64,000 nt of DNA. It comes from an uncultured Clostridia bacterium. Its GTDB lineage: Bacteria > Bacillota > Clostridia > Oscillospirales > Acutalibacteraceae. Of this stretch, positions 42,879-52,812 are shown one piece after another. The notes beneath the pieces are model-generated. The model saw only the letters and a list, made by a program, of their open reading frames with translations, had not been told where the DNA came from and did not search any database. Every line of letters begins with the position of its first letter. Position 1 is the first letter of the stretch. The translations under genes were made by a program, and so were the position numbers. The stretch spans positions 248,001 to 312,000 of the forward strand of contig CANPVE010000001.1 of assembly GCA_947581635.1 (NCBI GenBank). Reading direction: 5' to 3'.

Positions 42879-44852
42879 ATGGCTGTTGTAAAAATGAAGC
42901 TTCTGAGCGTCATCGGAAGCATCGATCAGTTGGATCCGGTTTTGGATACCTGCTGTTCGTCAGAGAATTTTCATCTCGACCAGGCGATGAGCTTCTTCAA
43001 GGACAAACCCGAGTTCATTCCGCTCAATGATGAAAATCCCTACACGTTATACTTAAACAAGCTCAATGACGCGGTAAAACTGGCGCGCTTCAAAGTAGAG
43101 CCGGTGCAGGATTCGGATTTGCTGATGAATTGGGACGAGATAAAGGACTATGTTGAAAGTACATCAAGCAAGTTGGCGGGCTTTCAGGATGAGAAATTTA
43201 ACTTGACACAGGAAATCGAAAGCTGCACGAACTCAATGGAGCAGTTCAAGCACTTCCAGGGGTTTGACATGAAGCTTGACGAAATATTCAAGTGCGAGTT
43301 TATCAAGGTTCGCTTTGGCCGTCTGCCAAAGGAGAGCTATGAAAAGCTGAGTATGTACAGCGATAATCCATACATGGTCACGTTCCCCTGTGCGAGTGAC
43401 GATAAATACGTATGGGGCGTTTATATGGCCCCAATTGAGAATATACGCGAGGTCGATCAAATTTTCAGCAGTCTCTACTGGGAACGATTGAGAATACCCG
43501 ACGCAGTGGGCACGCCGGAGGAGGCTTACAACGCGCTGTCTGAACAGTGCGGCGATTTGAGCTCGAAACTCAGCGACATAAAAAAACAAATGGATGATTT
43601 CTGGGCGGAAGAACAGGTCCGTTGCGGAAAGGTGCTCAACTATCTTGAGCGCCATAAGAACAATTTTGACCTTCGCAAATACACCGCGAAATATCAGCAC
43701 AGTCGCATATTCTTCCTTGCGGGTTGGGTTCCGGAGGACAGTCAGGATGAATTTACGGAAAAGCTCGAAAAGCTCAACGGAATTGAGTATAAATTTGAGG
43801 GCGCCGATGAAGAACCTTCGTACACACCTCCGGTCAGGCTTAAAAATCCAGGTATATTCCGACCGTTTGAATTCTTTGTAAAGATGTATGGATTGCCGAA
43901 TTATGACGAGATGGATCCGACTCCGTTCGTGGCGATAACCTATTTCATACTTTTTGGCATAATGTTTGCCGATGTTGGCCAGGGTTTGTGCCTTTCGCTT
44001 ATAGCGTGGTTGTTCATGTGGAAGATGAAAAAAATGGAACTCGGCAAGTGCGTGGCGCTGTGTGGATTTTCGTCCGCTATATTCGGACTGATATTTGGTT
44101 CAGTGTTCGGTTTTGAGGAAGCGCTCAACCCATTTTGGGGATGGGTACATCAAAAGACCGGGATTCCGTTGAACGGCGGAAAATTGATAAACGTAAACGA
44201 TGCGGATACGGTGATAACGCTTATTTATGCGGCCATCGGCATAGGCGTCGTGTTGGTATTGGTGGCAATGCTGCTCAATGTTTACACCAAATGCAAACAA
44301 CACAAATACGGCGACGCGCTTTTCAGCCAAAACGGTTTAGCCGGCTTTATATTCTACGGCGCGACGATATTCGGTTTGCTGGGTCAGATGTTTCTCGGAA
44401 TACCGTTGCTCACAGTTCCATATGTGGTTTGCCTTATAGTCATTCCCCTTGTAGTGATCTTTTTCTCCGAACCTTTGAGCGAGCTTGTGGCGGGGAAAAA
44501 GGAGTGGTTCCCAAAGAACATCGGAGATTTTCTGATGCAGAATATATTTGAGATGATAGAAGTTCTGCTCTCTTATGTTTCAAATACAGTCAGCTTCCTG
44601 AGAGTAGGAGCGTTTATCTTGGTTCACGCGGGCATGATGACGGTTGTGTTCACACTTGCCGAGATGATAGGCGGCGTGGGCTACTGGATCACGGTTGTGC
44701 TCGGCAACGTAATCATTATGGCTCTGGAAGGTCTGTTGGTGGGCATTCAAGCTTTACGTTTGGAATTCTATGAGATGTTCAGCCGATTCTTTACGGGTGA
44801 GGGCAGACCGTTCAAGTCGGCTTCGATGGTTGCTCAGGAACTTAAGAAATAG
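42879..44852 (+). CDS. ntpI: V/A-type ATPase subunit I (a)
   Basis: The membrane stator that carries ions to and from the rotor ring. Residues about 1-345 are the cytoplasmic half with long coiled-coil arms. About 350-657 hold eight or so membrane helices. The diagnostic MDPTPFVAITYFILFGIMFAD start of the membrane half is near residue 347. The key helix SFLRVGAFILVHAGM near 572 carries the ion-channel Arg. GGAG precedes the ATG. It is followed by a 164-base gap before the proteolipid gene. Confidence 0.95.
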   Translation: MAVVKMKLLSVIGSIDQLDPVLDTCCSSENFHLDQAMSFFKDKPEFIPLNDENPYTLYLNKLNDAVKLARFKVEPVQDSDLLMNWDEIKDYVESTSSKLAGFQDEKFNLTQEIESCTNSMEQFKHFQGFDMKLDEIFKCEFIKVRFGRLPKESYEKLSMYSDNPYMVTFPCASDDKYVWGVYMAPIENIREVDQIFSSLYWERLRIPDAVGTPEEAYNALSEQCGDLSSKLSDIKKQMDDFWAEEQVRCGKVLNYLERHKNNFDLRKYTAKYQHSRIFFLAGWVPEDSQDEFTEKLEKLNGIEYKFEGADEEPSYTPPVRLKNPGIFRPFEFFVKMYGLPNYDEMDPTPFVAITYFILFGIMFADVGQGLCLSLIAWLFMWKMKKMELGKCVALCGFSSAIFGLIFGSVFGFEEALNPFWGWVHQKTGIPLNGGKLINVNDADTVITLIYAAIGIGVVLVLVAMLLNVYTKCKQHKYGDALFSQNGLAGFIFYGATIFGLLGQMFLGIPLLTVPYVVCLIVIPLVVIFFSEPLSELVAGKKEWFPKNIGDFLMQNIFEMIEVLLSYVSNTVSFLRVGAFILVHAGMMTVVFTLAEMIGGVGYWITVVLGNVIIMALEGLLVGIQALRLEFYEMFSRFFTGEGRPFKSASMVAQELKK

Positions 44853-45016
44853 ACTATTCAGATTATTAAAACATAAAAGCAATTGTCTGCGGCAGTCTGC
44901 GATTGAGGATTGTGGAAAATTTGAATTGTAAAATTTCCGGCAGTCTTGTGGTTCGCTTCAGACTTAATATCATAAATCATTGCAAAAACAAAAATTATTT
45001 TTTGGAGGAAAACAAA

Positions 45017-45532
45017 ATGAACATATTTCTTTATATTACACCCGTTATCGCGGTAGCTGCGGCAGCTTATCTCGCAAGGCTTACATTTAAAAAGAGCGGC
45101 AGCGGCGCAAAGGCAGTTAAGGTCAATTTTGCGGCTCTCGCGCTGGTTTTCTCAGTGTGCGTTTTCGGCTCGGTTGCGGTATTTGCTTCGAGTGACAATA
45201 CGCCGGCGGGCGATATTTCAACCACTATGTCCGCTGATGGGAACGGTGCAGATGCAGCGAATGCAGCCGATGCGGCGGGGGCTGCTGCGTCGGGCGCTGC
45301 GACTGCGGCAGGTCTTGGTCTTATCGCGGCGGCGCTTTCCACCAGTCTCAGCGGTATAGGCGGAGGTATCGCCGTTGCCTCAGCTGCTCCTGCGGCTATT
45401 GGCGCTACGAGCGAGGACCCGAAGGCATTCGGTAAGGCGCTTATCTTCGTGGCTCTGGGTGAATCCATTGCCCTCTACGGCCTTGTTATAGCCATTATGA
45501 TACTCAACAAGGTACCCAAAATTTCGCTTTAA
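45017..45532 (+). CDS. ntpK: V/A-type ATPase proteolipid subunit K
   Basis: The rotor-ring subunit that carries the coupling ion. The ATG at 45017 follows TTGGAGG, giving 171 residues. It has two N-terminal membrane helices (about 3-22 and 37-55), an Ala-rich linker (about 60-95), and a C-terminal helical hairpin with the ion-binding Glu in ALGESIALYG (near residue 153). Only this hairpin looks like a classical c-subunit. The ESxxxY pattern resembles sodium-binding rings but the first-helix Gln is a Gly, so proton versus sodium cannot be decided. A strong hairpin follows in the mRNA. Confidence 0.93.
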   Translation: MNIFLYITPVIAVAAAAYLARLTFKKSGSGAKAVKVNFAALALVFSVCVFGSVAVFASSDNTPAGDISTTMSADGNGADAANAADAAGAAASGAATAAGLGLIAAALSTSLSGIGGGIAVASAAPAAIGATSEDPKAFGKALIFVALGESIALYGLVIAIMILNKVPKISL

Positions 45533-45555
45533 TTCAATAAGAATAGATTAAATTT

Positions 45556-45587
45556 GACACCGACGGCGGTGAAAGGCGGTCGGTGTC
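45556..45587 (+). promoter_or_regulatory. Intra-operon hairpin after ntpK
   Basis: GACACCGAC (45556-45564) pairs perfectly with GTCGGTGTC (45579-45587); no T tract follows. It probably protects or partly attenuates the mRNA so that the multi-copy ring subunit is made in excess. Confidence 0.6.
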
Positions 45588-45645
45588 GTTATGTGTGACT
45601 GCTGTTAATCTTAACCTTTATTTTTTGAAAGGACGGAGTTTGGTT

Positions 45646-45954
45646 TTGAGATTTTATCTTATCAGCGACAATATTGATACAGCCACCGGCCTTCGACTTG
45701 CGGGAATAGAGGGTGTGGTAGTGCATGAAGATTACGAGGTGGAGAGTGAGCTGCGCAAGGCAATGGCAGACGAATCGGTGGGGATTATCCTTATGACCGA
45801 GCGGTTGGTATCGCTTTGCCCCGACCTCGTGTACGATTTGAAGCTCAACACCGCGCGCCCGCTTATCGTGGAAATTCCCGATCGTCACGGAAACGGACGT
45901 GCCAAGGATTCAATATCAAAATACGTTCGAGAGGCTATCGGCGTGAGAATATAA
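45646..45954 (+). CDS. ntpG: V/A-type ATPase subunit F
   Basis: A small rotor-stalk protein of 102 residues with a Rossmann-like fold. It starts RFYLISDNIDTATGLRLAGI, followed by GIILMTERLVSL, and ends with SISKYVREAIGVRI, all typical of subunit F. The TTG at 45646 is seven bases after GGACGGAG; an in-frame TTG two codons earlier is possible. A 166-base gap separates it from subunit E, where a possible small ORF lies. Confidence 0.9.
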   Translation: MRFYLISDNIDTATGLRLAGIEGVVVHEDYEVESELRKAMADESVGIILMTERLVSLCPDLVYDLKLNTARPLIVEIPDRHGNGRAKDSISKYVREAIGVRI

Positions 45955-46037
45955 TTTTTCTATCTTGTTTTCGGATAGATTTAGCGGCTCAGTTGAAAAA
46001 ATATCCCTATGGCAATTCAAGCAAACAGGTGGGAAAA

Positions 46038-46127
46038 ATGAGGCCACAACGGAATTATGCGTTAACCGTCGTGCCTCTGCCCGGATTGCCGTGGAAAAGC
46101 GAAGGGGTTGAATTAAAAATATGTTGA
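46038..46127 (+). CDS. Possible 29-residue ORF coupled to subunit E
   Basis: A short frame with a good ribosome site (AGGTGGG, about five bases before the ATG). Its stop codon overlaps the ntpE start (ATGTTGA), a classic arrangement for translational coupling. The peptide starts MRPQRNYALTVVPLPG and is rich in Pro, with no membrane helix and no family I know. It may be a leader peptide that sets the amount of subunit E, a tiny ATPase-associated protein, or chance. ntpE itself has only a distant AAGGGG site. Confidence 0.35.
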   Translation: MRPQRNYALTVVPLPGLPWKSEGVELKIC

Positions 46128-46735
46128 CACAGGAAGAAAAGCTCAGCAAGTTTATGATTGCGATAAACGAGTACGCCAAGGAACAGCATGACAAAATTAT
46201 GCGTGAAATGGAAACTCAGGACAGCATTGAGCTTGAGAAGGCGGAGAAGGAATACCGCGAGGAATCCTATAGAACCATACAGCGCAAGACTGGCGAAATT
46301 CGCAGTATGATCAGCCGTGAGCTGGCCGCCAGGGAACTTGAGGGTAAGAAAGCGCTGCTGGAGCGCAGAAACGCCATAGAAAGCGAGGTCTTTGAGAAGG
46401 CCGCCGCAAAGCTCGAGGAGTTCACCAAAACCGACGCCTACAAGACATATCTCAGAAAGGCGGCACAAGAAGCCCGCAGAATTTTTATAAAGTGTGGAGA
46501 GGAAAACCTGGAATCAACCGTTATTTATATACGCGACAGAGACAAAAAGAGTTCTCCGCTCATCAAGACGGCTTTCGGGGCGTCCTGTACCGTCAAGGTT
46601 GACCCTGGAATAGTACTGGGCGGGCTTCGTGCGGAGAATACCCAGATAGGGCGAATTGTAAATGTCACTCTGGATATGGCGCTGGAGCAGCAGCATGACT
46701 GGTTTGCCGAAAATTCAGGTCTGACCATATCTTAA
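46121..46735 (+). CDS. ntpE: V/A-type ATPase subunit E
   Basis: Peripheral-stalk subunit of 204 residues that links the catalytic head to subunit I. The N-terminal half (about 1-105) is one long coiled coil of Glu, Lys and Arg. The C-terminal half (about 110-204) is the globular domain, with DPGIVLGGLRAENTQ near residue 166, the typical strand-turn of subunit E, and the end WFAENSG. Order F-E-A-B-D is that of a standard bacterial operon. Confidence 0.9.
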   Translation: MLTQEEKLSKFMIAINEYAKEQHDKIMREMETQDSIELEKAEKEYREESYRTIQRKTGEIRSMISRELAARELEGKKALLERRNAIESEVFEKAAAKLEEFTKTDAYKTYLRKAAQEARRIFIKCGEENLESTVIYIRDRDKKSSPLIKTAFGASCTVKVDPGIVLGGLRAENTQIGRIVNVTLDMALEQQHDWFAENSGLTIS

Positions 46736-46766
46736 AATACAGATTATCCGGGAGGTGGTGCCAGTA

Positions 46767-48527
46767 ATGGAGAAGTCATACAAGATATACGGCATCAACG
46801 GCCCTGTTGTAACCATACAGGGCAAGACGAATTTGACAATGATGGAAATGGTTTATGTCGGCGAGCAACGCCTTGCAGGTGAGGTCATCGGCATAAACAG
46901 CGAATATACGACTGTTCAGGTATATGAGGAAACCACCGGACTTATCCCCGGCGCGCCTGTGTATGCGACCGGTGGACTGCTCTCGGCAACCCTTGGCCCG
47001 GGCATACTCGACAATATATTTGACGGTATTGAGCGTCCGCTCAAAGACATAGAGGAGCAGTCGGGCAGCGCCTTTATCAGTCGAGGGGCGAGCGTTCCGT
47101 CGCTTGATCCCGAGCGCGAATGGGACGTCACTATCAAAGTAAAGGCGGGCGATCGTCTCGAAGGAGGCATGATTTACGCCACCTGTCCCGAAACCTCCAT
47201 AATCGAGCATCGTTGTCTTGTGCGCCCCGATCTTTCGGGCGTGGTGGAGAGCGTTGCTCCTGACGGAAAGTACAAAATCAATGACACTGTTGTCACACTA
47301 AAAGATGATTCCGGCAAGTTGCACGAGCTGTCACTTTGCCAGAAATGGCCTATCCGCCACCCAAGACCCATAAAGGAGCGCCTTTACGCAAATATTCCGC
47401 TTATTACGGGACAGCGCGTCATTGACTCGCTTTTCCCCGTCGCCAAGGGCGGTACTGCGGCTGTTCCCGGTGGCTTCGGCACGGGTAAGACCATGACCCA
47501 GCACCAGCTCGCCAAGTGGTGTGACGCCGACATCATAGTATATGTCGGCTGCGGTGAGCGCGGCAACGAGATGAGTCAGGTTCTCGAGGAATTTTCCTCG
47601 CTTATAGACCCTAAGTCCAACCGCCCGATGACCGATAGAACCTGTCTTATTGCGAATACGTCAAATATGCCTGTGGCGGCGCGTGAAGCCTCAATTTACA
47701 CGGGCATCACTCTCGCGGAATACTACCGCGATATGGGCTATCATGTTGCGATTATGGCCGACTCCACCTCGCGTTGGGCGGAGGCACTCCGCGAAATAAG
47801 CGGACGTTTGGAGGAAATGCCTGCGGAAGAGGGTTTCCCGGCATATCTGCCATCGAGACTTTCGGAATTCTACGAGCGCGCGGGATTGGTTGAATCTCTG
47901 TGCGGCGGGCAGGGTTCGGTCACGATAATCGGCGCCGTTTCCCCCCAGGGTTCCGACTTCTCGGAGCCTGTCACACAGAACACCAAGCGCTTTACGCGCT
48001 GCTTCTGGGCTTTGGACAAATCGCTCGCATACTCAAGACACTACCCTGCGATTAACTGGTTGGACAGCTACAGTGAATACGCTGGCGATTTGGAAAAATG
48101 GTATTGTGAAAATGTAGGCGAGGACTTCATGAAATGCCGCGAGAGATTTGCCGCGCTGCTTCAGGAAGAAGCCAACCTTATGGAGATAGTCAAGCTGATA
48201 GGTTCGGACGTACTGCCCGATGACCAGAAGCTCATCATAGAGATAACAAAGGCGATCCGTGTGGGATTCCTCCAGCAGAACGCGTTCCACAAGGACGACA
48301 CATATGTGCCGCTTTCCAAGCAGCTCAAGATGATGCGCGCCACGCTTCATCTCTACGACAGGGCGGCATATGCCGTTTCGCAGGGCGTCCCGCTTTCCAA
48401 GATCACCGACAGCGGACTTTTTGACAAGATAGTCCGCATAAAATACGATGTGCCAAACGACAAAGAGGAAATTTTGGACGGTTACACCCGTGAAATCGAC
48501 GAAGTGATCAATTCTTTGAGCGTGTAA
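46767..48527 (+). CDS. ntpA: V/A-type ATPase catalytic subunit A
   Basis: Catalytic ATP-binding subunit of the head, 586 residues. It starts with [16 protein letters not shown], includes the non-homologous region specific to A subunits (about 115-190), Walker [13 protein letters not shown] near 232, and the Walker-B region [15 protein letters not shown]. The ATG at 46767 follows GGGAGGTGG at good distance; GTG codons at 46755 and 46758 lie inside that ribosome site and are not used. Confidence 0.97.
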   Translation: MEKSYKIYGINGPVVTIQGKTNLTMMEMVYVGEQRLAGEVIGINSEYTTVQVYEETTGLIPGAPVYATGGLLSATLGPGILDNIFDGIERPLKDIEEQSGSAFISRGASVPSLDPEREWDVTIKVKAGDRLEGGMIYATCPETSIIEHRCLVRPDLSGVVESVAPDGKYKINDTVVTLKDDSGKLHELSLCQKWPIRHPRPIKERLYANIPLITGQRVIDSLFPVAKGGTAAVPGGFGTGKTMTQHQLAKWCDADIIVYVGCGERGNEMSQVLEEFSSLIDPKSNRPMTDRTCLIANTSNMPVAAREASIYTGITLAEYYRDMGYHVAIMADSTSRWAEALREISGRLEEMPAEEGFPAYLPSRLSEFYERAGLVESLCGGQGSVTIIGAVSPQGSDFSEPVTQNTKRFTRCFWALDKSLAYSRHYPAINWLDSYSEYAGDLEKWYCENVGEDFMKCRERFAALLQEEANLMEIVKLIGSDVLPDDQKLIIEITKAIRVGFLQQNAFHKDDTYVPLSKQLKMMRATLHLYDRAAYAVSQGVPLSKITDSGLFDKIVRIKYDVPNDKEEILDGYTREIDEVINSLSV

Positions 48528-48552
48528 AATTCTGGAAGGGGAGTAATGTATA

Positions 48553-49935
48553 ATGATTTATGAATATATTGGCGTCAAGGAAATCAACGGTTCACTGATA
48601 GCCCTTGACGACGTGGACTGCCCCTCCTACGAGGAAATAGTCGAGATACGTCTTGACGGCGGCGGCGTGCGCCATGGACGTATAGTGGCAATAGAGGGAA
48701 GTCGCGCCATTATCCAGGTGTTTGAGGGCACTCGCGGCATATCTCTGCAAAATACCCGCACCCGTCTTAAGGGCAGACCCATGGAGCTTGAGCTTTCACC
48801 CGAAATTCAGGGCAGAATTTTCAGCGGCGTCGGCACACCCATTGACGGCTTGGGCAGGATATATCCCGAAAAGCGTATGAACGTCAACGGCACCCCGATA
48901 AACCCCGTATCACGCGTTTATCCTCAGAATTATATTTGTACGGGTATTTCCTCAATAGATACGCTGATAACGCTTATTCGTGGTCAGAAGCTTCCGATAT
49001 TCAGCGGTTCCGGCATGAAGCACAATGAGCTTGCGGCGCAAATAGTTCGTCAGGCAAAGATCGCCAACGACGAGGACGCGAAATTCTGTATCGTGTTCGC
49101 CGCAATGGGCGTTAAGAATGATGTTGCCGATTACTTCCGCCGTTCGTTTGAGGAATCAGGCGTGCTTCAACGCGTTACTATGTTCCTCAATCTCGCAAAC
49201 GATCCGATTATAGAGAGAATTCTCACTCCGCGCTGCGCGCTGACTGCGGCGGAATATCTGGCGTTTGAGCGCGATATGCACGTATTGGTAATAATGACGG
49301 ACATGACGTCTTATGCAGAGGCGTGCCGCGAATTTTCATCATCAAAGGGCGAAATCCCCGGCAGAAAGGGTTACCCCGGATACCTCTATTCCGACCTTGC
49401 TTCGCTCTACGAGCGTGCGGGCATGATCAAAGGGCATAAAGGTTCCGTCACGCAGATACCGATACTCACCATGCCTAACGACGATATAACTCACCCTGTG
49501 CCAGACCTCACAGGCTATATTACCGAGGGTCAGATAGTTCTTGACCGCTCTTTGGACGGCTCAGGAATTTATCCGCCTGTGTCGATACTTCCGTCGCTCT
49601 CCCGTTTGATGAAGGACGGCATAGGCGAGGGATTCACCCGTGCGGATCACGCCGCGCTCTCCAATCAGCTGTTCGCCTCTTATGCCAAGGTGCAGGACGC
49701 CCGCTCTCTCGCTTCGGTTATAGGCGAAGAGGAGCTTTCGGACAACGATAAGAAGCTGCTTGAATTTGGCAAGAAGTTTGAGAACATATTCATCAAGCAG
49801 AGCGAAAACGAGGCGCGCTCCATGGAGCAAAGTCTCAACCTCGGCTGGGAGCTGCTTTCCGAACTGCCCAGAGAAGAGCTTGACCGCGTGGACAACGAGA
49901 CATTGGAGAAATATTACAAACCGCCGGTGAGGTAA
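48553..49935 (+). CDS. ntpB: V/A-type ATPase subunit B
   Basis: Non-catalytic partner of subunit A in the hexameric head, 460 residues. Family segments are clear: FEGTRGISL near residue 58, [20 protein letters not shown] near 95, [20 protein letters not shown] near 133, and [20 protein letters not shown], where the arginine and tyrosine contacts to subunit A lie. As expected there is no Walker A ([13 protein letters not shown] in its place). GGAAGGGGAG stands before the ATG. Confidence 0.97.
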   Translation: MIYEYIGVKEINGSLIALDDVDCPSYEEIVEIRLDGGGVRHGRIVAIEGSRAIIQVFEGTRGISLQNTRTRLKGRPMELELSPEIQGRIFSGVGTPIDGLGRIYPEKRMNVNGTPINPVSRVYPQNYICTGISSIDTLITLIRGQKLPIFSGSGMKHNELAAQIVRQAKIANDEDAKFCIVFAAMGVKNDVADYFRRSFEESGVLQRVTMFLNLANDPIIERILTPRCALTAAEYLAFERDMHVLVIMTDMTSYAEACREFSSSKGEIPGRKGYPGYLYSDLASLYERAGMIKGHKGSVTQIPILTMPNDDITHPVPDLTGYITEGQIVLDRSLDGSGIYPPVSILPSLSRLMKDGIGEGFTRADHAALSNQLFASYAKVQDARSLASVIGEEELSDNDKKLLEFGKKFENIFIKQSENEARSMEQSLNLGWELLSELPREELDRVDNETLEKYYKPPVR

Positions 49936-49993
49936 GTGTGATTCGCCAGGCCCGAAATACTCCAAACAATCAAATTGAAAGGATTGAGGTCGC

Positions 49994-50614
49994 GTGGCAG
50001 TGAATGCCGTACCCACAAAGGGCAACTTGATTGCTACAAAAAAATCGCTCGAGCTGGCAAAGGTCGGTTATGACCTGCTGGACCGTAAAAGGAACATACT
50101 TGTCCGTGAAATGATGACGCTTATGGATAAGGCTTCTACCATTCAAGGCGAGATAGACAGCAATTATTCTGACGCGTACATCGCTTTGCAGAGGGCGAAT
50201 ATCGTGTTCGGCCTCTGCGAACCGCTGGCGGACGCAGTGCCTGTGGACAATGGACTTACTATAGACTATCGCTCGGTAATGGGTGTGGAAATCCCCACTG
50301 TCAGACTGAAGGAAACTCCGTTGACAATCCCGTTCGGTATGTACACATCGAATTCTATGATAGATGACGCTTATTTGAAATTTCGAGAGGTAAAGCGTCT
50401 TACTGCCGTGCTTGCCGAGGTGGAAAACTGTGTTTACCGTCTTGCTGACGCTATCAAAAAGACGCAGAAGCGTGCCAACGCCCTGAAGAACATAATGATT
50501 CCAAAATTCGAGAGCACTGTCAAGTATATCACAGACGCGCTCGACGAAAAGGACAGAGAGGAATTCAGTCGCCTGAAGGTGATAAAGGCGCAGAAGAACA
50601 GCAAAGCCGAGTGA
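49994..50614 (+). CDS. ntpD: V/A-type ATPase subunit D
   Basis: The central rotor axle, a long antiparallel coiled coil of 206 residues. The N-terminus NAVPTKGNLIATKKSLELAK and the following YDLLDRKRNILVREMM are the family signature. The C-terminal helix (LADAIKKTQKRANALKNIM) pairs back on it. The GTG start follows TTGAGGTCGC; a second GTG two codons later is possible. It is the last gene of the operon and is followed by a strong hairpin. Confidence 0.95.
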   Translation: MAVNAVPTKGNLIATKKSLELAKVGYDLLDRKRNILVREMMTLMDKASTIQGEIDSNYSDAYIALQRANIVFGLCEPLADAVPVDNGLTIDYRSVMGVEIPTVRLKETPLTIPFGMYTSNSMIDDAYLKFREVKRLTAVLAEVENCVYRLADAIKKTQKRANALKNIMIPKFESTVKYITDALDEKDREEFSRLKVIKAQKNSKAE

Positions 50615-50650
50615 TTCTTCAATCAAATCGTAAGGTTTGGTATAAAATAG

Positions 50651-50690
50651 ACAGCACTCCGAAAAGTGCAATCGCTTTTCGGAGTGCTGT
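50651..50690. terminator. Hairpin between V-ATPase operon and minus-strand gene
   Basis: A perfect 16-bp stem (ACAGCACTCCGAAAAG with CTTTTCGGAGTGCTGT) with an 8-base loop. The T tract is poor on both strands, but the convergent position and stem strength favour a shared terminator. Confidence 0.7.
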
Positions 50691-50744
50691 GTGTTATATG
50701 GAAGGAAAAAGTCGCCGGCGAGTTAAAAAATAAAAAGGAAATCG

Positions 50745-50996
50745 TCATTCATCGCAGTACCTGCGCGAGATGAAATCTATCAGCAGGGTCATCATCGTGG
50801 CCGCCGAAATGGTTCTTATCATGCTGTGAAAAAGCTGTGTTGCGAGTATGTAAGAATTTACGCTGTCTATGAACCCAAACATATTCATAAACAGAGCGGC
50901 ACATATTATTCCCGCCACAACAAACACTGTGGTGACGAAGCTTAGGTACATTTGTGCGTGTTTGCTGAGATTTGCAGAAATTTTCTCATTATGCAT
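50745..50996 (-). CDS. Small two-helix membrane protein
   Basis: An 83-residue protein of unknown function on the minus strand. GGGAGG lies eight bases before the ATG, which makes it a real gene. After a polar N-terminus (MHNEKISANLSKHAQM) come two membrane helices (about 18-40, SFVTTVFVVAGIICAALF, and about 53-73). It ends with a short charged tail (SRRYCDE). Its transcription runs toward the V-ATPase operon, with which it shares a terminator. No family is recognised. Confidence 0.7.
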   Translation of the reverse strand: MHNEKISANLSKHAQMYLSFVTTVFVVAGIICAALFMNMFGFIDSVNSYILATQLFHSMIRTISAATMMTLLIDFISRRYCDE

Positions 50997-51132
50997 TGAT
51001 TAATCCTCCCGGATAAATTATAATATAACCTGTGCTCAATATCTTTGTTGTGTTGGTGTCTATATTCTATCATATGATATTCAAATTGAGAATACATCAA
51101 ATTATGGTAATAAATTTGTGGGGGGCGCTGAA

Positions 51133-51933
51133 TTGGCGAATGTGGGAATTTCGACCTCATGCTTTTATCCTATGGAAACCGAGCTTGCGCTGGAAAATGC
51201 CGCTGAACTCGGAATTAGAGATTTCGAGGTGCATTTGAGTACCTTTTCGGAGCTTAACGACGGTTACTTAAAGGAATTAAATAAAATATTGAAGCATTAC
51301 GGCGCACGCGTGCATTCTCTGCACCCGTTTTACAGTATGCTGGAATCCGCGATGTTTTTTTCGGATTATAATGAGCGGCGTTTTGCGGACGGTGTGGAAA
51401 TATACAAGCAGTTTTTCCACGCTGCCGCCAAACTCGGGGCCAAATATCTTGTGTTTCACGGCGGAAGCACTATCGGCAAAAACCGTTGCCGTGTATCTGA
51501 TGACGAGTACATAGAACGCTATAATATGCTGTGTGAGTGCGGCAGAAAATTCGGAGTTGTTCTGCTGCACGAGAATGTGTATACTCACAAGGCTCAAAGC
51601 GTTGAGTTTTGCCGCAAGCTGATAGAATACCTCGGCGATAAGGCGCAGTTTAATTTTGACAACAAGCAGGCGCGTAGGTCGGGCTATACTTCTATTGAAT
51701 TCGCTCGGGCGCTGTGCGGACATATATGCGGCATTCACATCAGCGACTGCGACAGTGAGCACGACTGCCTCCTGCCCGGCTGCGGTACAGAGGATTTTGT
51801 AGCGATAAAATCCGCGCTCAGCGGCGATGACGGTGAAGCCTGCTGGATAATAGAGGTATATGACGATGCTTTCAGAGACCGCGAGGAGCTCAGGCATTCT
51901 GCCAGTTACCTCAGAAGCGTGCTGAATCGTTGA
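51133..51933 (+). CDS. TIM-barrel sugar-phosphate isomerase/epimerase-like protein
   Basis: A member of the xylose-isomerase-like/AP-endonuclease-2 superfamily, 266 residues; the substrate is unknown. The barrel strands are visible: VGISTSCFYP, DFEVHLSTFSEL, HSLHPFYSM, YLVFHGGSTIG, VVLLHENVYTHK (metal Glu), NFDNKQARRSG and GIHISDCDSEHDCLLPGCG (His, Asp ligands), then WIIEVYDDAF. The TTG at 51133 lies behind GTGGGGGGC; an in-frame GTG at 51118 would place the start inside that G run. ymdB follows after 79 bases. Confidence 0.82.
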   Translation: MANVGISTSCFYPMETELALENAAELGIRDFEVHLSTFSELNDGYLKELNKILKHYGARVHSLHPFYSMLESAMFFSDYNERRFADGVEIYKQFFHAAAKLGAKYLVFHGGSTIGKNRCRVSDDEYIERYNMLCECGRKFGVVLLHENVYTHKAQSVEFCRKLIEYLGDKAQFNFDNKQARRSGYTSIEFARALCGHICGIHISDCDSEHDCLLPGCGTEDFVAIKSALSGDDGEACWIIEVYDDAFRDREELRHSASYLRSVLNR

Positions 51934-52012
51934 CATTTGGTAAACCGAAAGTTTACAAACAATTAACTTGAATAACATCAATTCAAAATAGAAAGAGTGG
52001 ATAATTAGCTAG

Positions 52013-52798
52013 ATGAATATTCTTTGCATAGGGGACGTAATAGGCACGGTAGGCACGGATTTTTTGCACAGACGTCTCCCGCATTTGAAACGCCTCAAGC
52101 GCATTGACGCGGTTATAGCCAACGGTGAGAATTCTGCCGACACTAACGGCATAACGCCCGATTCGGCGGATTATCTGCTGGACTGCGGCGTGGATTTGAT
52201 TACCACTGGCAATCATTCATTTCAGCGCAAGGAAAGCTATGAGTTGTACGAGACAGACGCGCCTGTTATTCGTCCTGCCAATTACCCCGACAAGGCGCCG
52301 GGCGTGGGCAGCTATGTGATAGATTTGGGGCGCGTGAGAATACGTGTTATCAATATGATGGGTACGGTTGGAATGAACCCTGCGTTGGACTGTCCGTTTT
52401 GCACATCTGACAGACTTCTGGAGCAATTTGACGAGAAAATAATAATAATGGATATGCACGCCGAGGCAACGGCGGAAAAGCGAGCGCTTGCCTGTTACCT
52501 CGACGGAAGGATAAGCGCGTTTTTCGGTACTCATACTCACGTACAGACAGCCGACGAGCAGATATTGCCGGGCGGCACAGGCTTTATCACCGACGCGGGC
52601 ATGACCGGTCCGATAGATTCCGTAATAGGTGTCAGAGTGGACGCGGCGATAGAGAAAATGCGCACTAAAATTCCGGTAAGACTGGATTACGCCGAGGGCA
52701 GATGCATGATAAACGGAGTTATATTTACAATAGATGAAAAGACGGGCAAAACCGTCGCGATAGAAAGGGTTAATATTTCGGACCGGGACGCCAAGTAA
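52013..52798 (+). CDS. ymdB: YmdB-type metallophosphoesterase
   Basis: A phosphodiesterase of the TIGR00282/YmdB family (261 residues), which in B. subtilis hydrolyses cyclic nucleotides and affects biofilm and motility switching. Metal motifs are in order: GDVIG near residue 7, ANGENSADTNGI near 41, TTGNHSF near 64, DMHAEATAEK near 149, and GTHTHVQTADE near 175. The start is an ATG after AAAGAGTGG. The next gene starts 14 bases after the stop, so they probably share an mRNA. Confidence 0.93.
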   Translation: MNILCIGDVIGTVGTDFLHRRLPHLKRLKRIDAVIANGENSADTNGITPDSADYLLDCGVDLITTGNHSFQRKESYELYETDAPVIRPANYPDKAPGVGSYVIDLGRVRIRVINMMGTVGMNPALDCPFCTSDRLLEQFDEKIIIMDMHAEATAEKRALACYLDGRISAFFGTHTHVQTADEQILPGGTGFITDAGMTGPIDSVIGVRVDAAIEKMRTKIPVRLDYAEGRCMINGVIFTIDEKTGKTVAIERVNISDRDAK

Positions 52799-52812
52799 GC
52801 GGGGGTGTGAAT

